DNA from: Stenotrophomonas bentonitica
GTDB taxonomy: Bacteria > Pseudomonadota > Gammaproteobacteria > Xanthomonadales > Xanthomonadaceae
DNA: 38,844 nucleotides
Reading direction: 5' to 3'
Assembly (NCBI RefSeq): GCF_002887735.1
Contig: NZ_PKQP01000016.1
Coordinates: 1 to 38,844 of the forward strand
The notes below the pieces were generated by a model that was not told where the DNA came from, searched no databases, and saw only the letters and a list, made by a program, of their open reading frames with translations. Shown one piece after another: positions 33,820 through 38,844 of this stretch (positions are counted from its first letter, which is position 1; each line of letters starts with the position of its first letter). Both the position numbers and the translations under genes were made by a program.

Positions 33820-34124
33820 ATGGCGGATATTCCAGTTCGCTACGACGGCGATACTGTCGTGCTGAGTCACTTCGCTCAGGATCTTTTGGTTTCCGTAGCA
33901 ACAACCACCGCTGTCCATCACGACAATGCGAAGACTCGCTCAGTGTCCACCCCAAGGCCTTGCTTCGAGTTCGACGCGAAGATTCCTGGAAAGATGAGCG
34001 GGGCCCCCATCCTTGGAGGCGATGGGGCAGTCATCCGCGGGAAGCGAGTGTTCTCCTGGTTCCACGACGTTCTTGACCCGAACTTAAGAGACGCAGCAAT
34101 CGGACCGAGGGGATGGCCGTCCTG
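33820..34124 (+). pseudogene. Remnant of a trypsin-like serine protease
   Basis: ATG 33820 has GGGAG seven bases upstream. The frame reads about 100 codons containing STPRPCFEFDAKIPGKMSGA and PILGGDGAVIRG. GKMSGAP is the nucleophile region of a trypsin-like (S1-type) peptidase, but it comes only about 65 residues from the start, where a full enzyme would have some 150 or more. After VIRG the homology ends, and the frame runs into the opposite strand of the next gene. The His and Asp of the triad are not identifiable. It is a broken gene. Confidence 0.55.
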
Positions 34125-35627
34125 CTACTGCTTTTCCCCCGTAGACGTTTTGACCACGGCGGGGGTGGTCCAACGGCCATCCAGCAACGCCGGCTTGGGA
34201 CGGTAGTAGCGCATGAACATCACGAACGGCCCGTCGGGTGCCGGCAGCCAATTGGCCTGCTTCTCTTTTCCTGGCGATTCGGCCTGGATGTAAATCGTCA
34301 GTCCGCCATCTGCGTCTTTCTTCAATCCCGGCAACATCGGCGAGTTGATGAGATAGCGGTTGAGTGGATTCTTGACCAGCAACTGCTGCGGCAAGCCATA
34401 CATCGTGACCGACCAGAAGGCGTCCACGGGCGGCAGCTGGTCCTTGGCAAAGCGCAGTGTGTATGCACCTTTGCTGCCGTCCAAGGGCTGCCCATCGGAA
34501 TCCTTGTCCAGGATCGGATACATCGCCTCTTCGCGGGAGTTCGCGCCGATGCCTACCTGGGTGCCGGTGGCACGGGCGACGTAGTCGTTCTTCAGGAAGT
34601 CCCGGTTGCCGAACAGGGCATCGGTCTTTCCCCCCAGCGACGCGCGCTTGTCATCGATCTGTTTCTGCCCCTCGGCCATGCCCTCCTTGAGCGCGGCCTG
34701 CATCGGCGGCGGCAGGCGGTTGGCATCGAATGGTTTGCCAGGCTCGACGCCCAACGTGGCAAAGCGTGCACGCAGGGCAGACTCGCTCGGATGCGGCGGC
34801 TGCGCGAACTGCAGGAGGAAGGCCAGCTGGTTGAAGAACTCCAGCGACGTGCGGTCCTGCGCGGGCGGTGTTGGTTTGATCCATGCGATGGCTGGCGCGG
34901 GCGGCGGCGCCGGCGTACCCGCGAACGCTGACAACGGCTGCACCTTGTAACCGGCCTGGATCTTCTTCACGTTCTCCAGGTCGGCGGCGTTGAACAGTTG
35001 TGTGCGTCCAACCACGCTGACCAGGTCGGTCTCAGACCGGATCACCTTGCTGATGCCATTGGGGGCCTCGCCCTTCCAGCCCGGCCCTGCAATCAGGAAG
35101 CTGCCGCCGTCATTGCCGGTAGTGCGACTGCCGATGTAGTCGAAATTGAAGGTGTAGAGATCCATCAACTGGAAAACGAAGTAGCGGTCTTTCTCCATCT
35201 TCGGCACGGTAATGACGACCGGCTCCGCCCGCAGATCCAGCATGGCGAAGGAATAGGGCGTATCCGAATTGGGCGTGACGAAAGCGGTGTCGTCCGGGGT
35301 GAACACCCGGGCGATGTTCAGGATGGAATTGAACGGCCCCTTGTACTGCGGGTTGGCGGTATCGACGTTGAACGCGTAGACGGTCTTGTAGGTGTCCACC
35401 ATCGGGACACCGTAGACATACGCGTCCCTGGCGGTCGTCCTGGCTTCGTCCAACGCTGACGCGTCTGCCGGCGCTTGCGCGGACGGAGTCGGTTGGCTCG
35501 CGCTGGCGGCCGGGTCCGTCTCCTTGCCGGACGATGCCCGTTCGTTACAAGCACTGAGCGTCATGCAGCCAGTGAGGACAAGGAGCAACCCGATCCCCGG
35601 AGCAGACGGAATTCGATGATCGTGCAT
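34125..35627 (-). CDS. DUF1254/DUF1214 lipoprotein, copy 1
   Basis: A 500-residue exported lipoprotein. The signal peptide has two Cys candidates (LVLTGC and TLSAC), so the lipidation site is not certain. A low-complexity linker follows. The DUF1254 domain (about 60-190) shows DAYVYGVPMVDTYKTVYAF and VTPNSDTPYSFAMLDLRAEP. The DUF1214 domain (about 370-480) has LRFAKDQLPPVDAFWSVTMY and SPGKEKQANWLPAPDGPF. Proteins of this type are periplasmic or envelope-associated, of unknown biochemistry. AGGAG precedes the ATG. A second, related gene lies 48 bases upstream on the same strand; the pair is probably an operon formed by duplication. Confidence 0.9.
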   Translation of the reverse strand: MHDHRIPSAPGIGLLLVLTGCMTLSACNERASSGKETDPAASASQPTPSAQAPADASALDEARTTARDAYVYGVPMVDTYKTVYAFNVDTANPQYKGPFNSILNIARVFTPDDTAFVTPNSDTPYSFAMLDLRAEPVVITVPKMEKDRYFVFQLMDLYTFNFDYIGSRTTGNDGGSFLIAGPGWKGEAPNGISKVIRSETDLVSVVGRTQLFNAADLENVKKIQAGYKVQPLSAFAGTPAPPPAPAIAWIKPTPPAQDRTSLEFFNQLAFLLQFAQPPHPSESALRARFATLGVEPGKPFDANRLPPPMQAALKEGMAEGQKQIDDKRASLGGKTDALFGNRDFLKNDYVARATGTQVGIGANSREEAMYPILDKDSDGQPLDGSKGAYTLRFAKDQLPPVDAFWSVTMYGLPQQLLVKNPLNRYLINSPMLPGLKKDADGGLTIYIQAESPGKEKQANWLPAPDGPFVMFMRYYRPKPALLDGRWTTPAVVKTSTGEKQ

Positions 35628-35675
35628 GCGGTATCTCCTGGGTGGTCTAGTTCGCCGACATAGGTCCTGCGCGAA

Positions 35676-37109
35676 TCAAGGCGTGTGTGTCTGAACCGGC
35701 TGCAAAGGAGGCAGGTTCCACTTGCCTTCGATGGCGGCTTGGCTCGGGCCGTAAACCCGCCCCACAGCGCTGTAGGGACCGGCCGGCGCGGGCAGCCAGT
35801 TGCTCTCCTTTTCCTTCCCGGGCGAGACGTGGCCGATATACAGGGTCAGCCCGCCATCGGGGTCATACTTAAGCCCGGGGGTCCGGTCGCCAATCGAATA
35901 GCGCTTCAGTTCATTGGCGTAGAGGAACCGGTCCGGCAAGGTATACAGCGTGACCGACCAGAAGAACTTCGCAGGCGGGAGGGCATCCTTGCTGAAGTGG
36001 ATCATCGAAGGCGTATTGCCGTCGCCTACATACCCGCCGTACCACGCTTCCTCGATGGAGTTTCCATACAGCCCCTTCTCGGCGGCAATGGAACGGGTGA
36101 GGTAGTCGTCCTTCAGAACCGCGCGGGATCCGAACAGTCCGTTGGACGATAGCGTTGCTTTGGCCTTCTCGGCCATTGCGGCCTTTGCATCGGCTACGCC
36201 CGCATCGATCGCCGCCAGGCGAGCCTGACTCAGGGACGTGGCGTCAAACGGTCGTCCTGGGCCGATCCCGATCTTCGCGAAACGCTCCATCAGACCGGCT
36301 TCGCTCGGATTCGTCGGTTGGGTGAACTGCAGCAGGAAATTCAGATAGCCGATGAAATCGTGGGAATGGACCTTATCGGCGTCATAAGCGGGGAACTGAA
36401 TCTCCGGCGCCGCCGGAGGGGCCTGCGTCTTCAGATAGCTGCTCAAGGGCTGCAGCTTCATCCCTTCCTGGATCTTCTTGACGTTGCCAATGTCGTCGGG
36501 TCCGTTCAACGCGGTGCGCGTGAGCGTCAAGACCAGTGAGGTCTCCGAAGGAAACACCTGCTTGATGCCAGCGGGCGTATCGCCCTTCCAGCCGGGACCG
36601 GCGATCAGGTAGCTGGCGGCGCCGTTGCCGGTGGCGCGCGAGCCGATGTAGGCAAAGTTGTAGGTGAAGAGGTCTACCCACTGCTGAACGTAGTAGCGTC
36701 CCTCGGGCACCTTGGGGACGGTAACGACCCAGGGTTCAGCGCGCAGATCCAGCCAGGCCCAAGAATAGGGCGTGTCGTTGTTGGGGGTCACGACATCGTG
36801 GTTGTCCGGCGTGTAGAGCTGCGCGTAGTGCCTGAACTTGCCGAAGCCGCCGACGTATTCGGGCGCATCAGGCGAGGCCACTTGCTTGTAGAGCGTGTTG
36901 TAGTTCTCGAGCATTGCAAACGCATAGATGTAGGCATCTTTCGCGATCGCGCGCGCCTCTGCGTCGTCTTGTTCGTTTGCCGAGGCCGATCGTGTATCTG
37001 GAGCCGTGGATGGTTCCGCTCGATTGGGCTGGCTCTCAGGCCGCTGGCATGCTGGAAGAAGCAGGACTGACATCAGCAAGAGCGACGAACCACAAGGCAT
37101 TGGGCGCAT
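35676..37109 (-). CDS. DUF1254/DUF1214 lipoprotein, copy 2
   Basis: A paralogue of the downstream gene: 477 residues from ATG 37109, chosen because it begins a lipoprotein signal (CGSSLLLMSVLLLPACQ, lipobox LPAC). The frame is open further upstream but encodes no signal. The DUF1254 motif is DAYIYAFAMLENYNTLYKQV with VTPNNDTPYSWAWLDLRAEP; the DUF1214 motif is IHFSKDALPPAKFFWSVTLY with SPGKEKESNWLPAPAGPY. The two copies share their whole length but differ clearly, so the duplication is old or each came separately. Function unknown. No obvious ribosome binding site. Confidence 0.9.
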   Translation of the reverse strand: MRPMPCGSSLLLMSVLLLPACQRPESQPNRAEPSTAPDTRSASANEQDDAEARAIAKDAYIYAFAMLENYNTLYKQVASPDAPEYVGGFGKFRHYAQLYTPDNHDVVTPNNDTPYSWAWLDLRAEPWVVTVPKVPEGRYYVQQWVDLFTYNFAYIGSRATGNGAASYLIAGPGWKGDTPAGIKQVFPSETSLVLTLTRTALNGPDDIGNVKKIQEGMKLQPLSSYLKTQAPPAAPEIQFPAYDADKVHSHDFIGYLNFLLQFTQPTNPSEAGLMERFAKIGIGPGRPFDATSLSQARLAAIDAGVADAKAAMAEKAKATLSSNGLFGSRAVLKDDYLTRSIAAEKGLYGNSIEEAWYGGYVGDGNTPSMIHFSKDALPPAKFFWSVTLYTLPDRFLYANELKRYSIGDRTPGLKYDPDGGLTLYIGHVSPGKEKESNWLPAPAGPYSAVGRVYGPSQAAIEGKWNLPPLQPVQTHTP

Positions 37110-37373
37110 GGAAATGGGCTCGATTGGGCGGGGTAAAATGAGGCCCTGGGTGATGGCCGCTCGCAGGCTTAGCTGGCTCCGCTGGTCGATAGCCATGCGG
37201 TTCCAGTCCCGCGAGCAGGGGCATGAAAAGGCCTGTCTCCACTGTGTTCTCCCGGCCACAGGACTGGCAAGAGCGTATTCACTGTGTTGCGCTCAGTATT
37301 TCTACTGGCAGTGCGGGTGAACCTCGGGGCCTGGCTGATTCGATCTTTTCCTCGTCTACCTGAACCGGGGCTT

Positions 37374-38048
37374 CTACCGTGCGGTTCTTCTGTCGATTCG
37401 AGGAGAGATCACCCCAAGCGCCTCAGCCTTACGCACGAGTTCAACAGTCCCGTGGACACCCAATTCCTGCATCATCGCGTATTTGTGTGATTCAACCGTT
37501 CGGACGGAGAGCCCCAGTTCATGCGCGATCTGCTTGGCGCGCAGGCCCCGTGCGAGAAATTCGAGCACGCGCAGTTGCTTGTCGGTCGGGGTGTATTGCG
37601 GGGTTGCGCCATGAACGATGGCCTGCGCGGCGATGCTTGAAGATACATATGTGTTTCCATCCAGAACCGCTGTAATCGCACAGATCAGTTCCTCCCCGGC
37701 AGCGCTCTTAAGAACGAAGCCGCGCGCGCCTGCGCGGATGGCATCGGCGGCCAGTGATGGCTCATCGTGCATTGTCAAAAATACGAAAGGAACGTTGCAG
37801 CCTTGTTCCATCATCACTTTCATTGCATCGATTCCGCTCATGCCAGGCATGCTAATGTCCGCGACCACCACGTCGGGCGGGTCGCGCTCGACCGTCTCGA
37901 TCAGTCTTTCGCCGTCGGCCACCAACACGATTGACTCGAACGAATTCATCAGCAGCCGCTCGATCCCTTGGGCCACCAGGATGTGGTCATCCGCCAGCAC
38001 GACACTTCGACCCCCACAGCAGGGGTCCTCAAAGACCGCGAGATCCAT
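37374..38048 (-). CDS. NarL/FixJ-family response regulator
   Basis: A 224-residue two-component regulator from ATG 38048 (GGAGTGGAG upstream). The receiver domain has acidic Asp20-Asp21, the phosphorylation site Asp64 in VVADISMPG and Lys114 in GFVLKSA. The C-terminal LuxR-type HTH (about 160-215) reads LRVLEFLARGLRAKQIAHEL, then GLSVRTVESHKYAMM. It binds DNA as a dimer when phosphorylated. No histidine kinase is next to it in the window, so it is an orphan here. Targets are unknown; it is divergent from nothing obvious. Confidence 0.9.
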   Translation of the reverse strand: MDLAVFEDPCCGGRSVVLADDHILVAQGIERLLMNSFESIVLVADGERLIETVERDPPDVVVADISMPGMSGIDAMKVMMEQGCNVPFVFLTMHDEPSLAADAIRAGARGFVLKSAAGEELICAITAVLDGNTYVSSSIAAQAIVHGATPQYTPTDKQLRVLEFLARGLRAKQIAHELGLSVRTVESHKYAMMQELGVHGTVELVRKAEALGVISPRIDRRTAR

Positions 38049-38439
38049 GCGCTCCACTCCTCCGCCAAGGCTGTTCGGGGTTGCACGGATACAGACCACT
38101 TCAGAGTGGCTTATCCCTGCTCAGGAACCTGGATACTGGTGGTTGAGCAGGTGATGGAGTCGTGAATTAATCCATCAAGCGGGTGATTTCCAGTATGGAT
38201 GACGGAGCACATTTCTCGTTCCGTGATGCTTGCACGTTTGGGATGTGACCTCCGTGCTCGGAGGAATATGATGTGCCGCAGAGTGGACCACATCCCAGCG
38301 CCTTCTTCCGTCACCACATGCAGCCGTATGAACGGTTAAGAACATTGTCGGATTTCTCGGCAGATCTACACACAACGTCAACCTGGCTCGGTGGAGCGGA
38401 CTCAATAAGGTCGATTCAACGGACAAGCGTCTACGCTCA
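38049..38439. other. Region between response regulator and integrase remnant
   Basis: About 390 bases. The minus-strand frame of the integrase remnant stays open here, but the sequence no longer resembles an integrase. Nothing else can be supported. Confidence 0.4.
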
Positions 38440-38844
38440 TGTTTGAAACCGGCTTGAGTCAGCCAGCACTCGGCGAACTGGCCGCGCTGATACACGGGCA
38501 GTTGCACCGGAGGCTGGTAGTGAGCGAGTGTGCTGTCCTTCCCGCGCAGATGGGCGATCGCTTCGCGGTGCTCGTAGAACTTTTCGAGAACAGGCACTAC
38601 GTCGATTTGTCGTGGAGCGTCACCTGTAAGTAAGGCGATGTCGCTATGAGAAGCTCCGCCAGCGCTCAGATTGGTTACCAGCGTGTGCGGAAACGCATGG
38701 AACCTGACGCCTCTTCCAAACCCTGAGTTCTTCAAATATCGACCGAACTCGGCAAACAGCGTTTGGCTGCCGTGTGCGTTTTTCTCACCGGTTTTGCAGT
38801 TCGTCCCAGCGGCGACGTCCCCCCGAGATTGAGTAGCGAAGCGG
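38440..38844 (-). pseudogene. Degraded tyrosine recombinase (phage-type integrase), partial
   Basis: The frame runs in from beyond the window edge: GTNCKTGEKNAH, LFAEFGRYLKNSGFGRGVRF, HAFPHTLVTNLSAGGASHSD, IALLTGDAPRQIDVVPV and FYEHREAIAHLR, ending near LPVYQRGQFAE. This is the catalytic C-terminus of a phage-type integrase. The box HxFRHT has become HAFPHT, losing a catalytic Arg, and GHAP has become GDAP, losing the second His; the Tyr in FYEHR remains. After QFAE the frame continues without homology. The enzyme cannot be active, so it is a relic of an older insertion. Confidence 0.75.

Noticed and set aside
1..38844. CRISPR array or insertion sequence
   Set aside because: No regularly spaced direct repeats of 25-40 bases and no recognisable transposase were seen; the only tandem array is the 16-bp operator set at 10.8 kb.

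Overview
The window looks like an accessory (defence-island) region of a gammaproteobacterial chromosome, most likely Xanthomonadaceae (Stenotrophomonas/Xanthomonas/Lysobacter-like). This is inferred from the moderately high GC, the degraded FadD piece, the tandem DUF1254/DUF1214 lipoproteins and the H-NS-like protein. The genus is not proven from sequence alone.

Layout. At 1-2.5 kb lie the end of a SHOCT-domain protein, a SIR2-like DUF4917 gene and an OST-HTH/LOTUS gene with a HEPN-like Rx4H motif. From 2.6 to 8.6 kb there is a complete type II CBASS. The minus-strand operon runs DUF2188 protein - CapV patatin phospholipase - DncV-like CD-NTase - Cap2 (E2-E1) - Cap3 (JAB), nearly every junction overlapping. 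It is divergent from a plus-strand XRE regulator and an ImmA/IrrE peptidase (CapH/CapP type), with two inverted copies of one operator-like sequence between. From 8.9 to 11.2 kb are a degenerate MobA/MobL relaxase, a small ORF, a DUF4755 protein, a lipoprotein and an XRE regulator preceded by three palindromes at exact 16-bp spacing. From 11.3 to 14.3 kb is a retron-like operon (structured RNA with a strong promoter, reverse transcriptase, OLD-like ATPase, broken third gene) fused to a fadD fragment. From 15.1 to 21.5 kb is a three-gene Shango system (helicase, DUF2791-type ATPase, TerB protein). From 21.7 to 23.9 kb is an RloC/PrrC-like ATPase with a zinc hook and a HEPN-like C-terminus. From 24.1 to 26.4 kb are a probable oriT, an intact MobA/MobL relaxase and an H-NS family protein. 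Two unknown proteins follow, then a tRNA-Ser 3'-end fragment near 29.1 kb that may mark an island edge.

Downstream is a different type of DNA: a large autotransporter, a small lipoprotein, a trypsin-like protease remnant, two DUF1254/DUF1214 lipoproteins, a NarL-type response regulator and a degraded tyrosine recombinase running off the end.

How it fits together. At least four probable anti-phage systems (CBASS, retron-like, Shango, RloC-like) plus a candidate SIR2/OST-HTH pair are packed into about 24 kb. Adjacent MOBQ-type transfer parts (oriT, relaxase) suggest the block was carried by a mobilisable element. H-NS may silence it. The broken integrase, protease, fadD and third retron gene show repeated recombination. 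The least described items are the retron-like locus and its third gene, the SIR2-like/OST-HTH pair, the periodic operator array and the predicted oriT.
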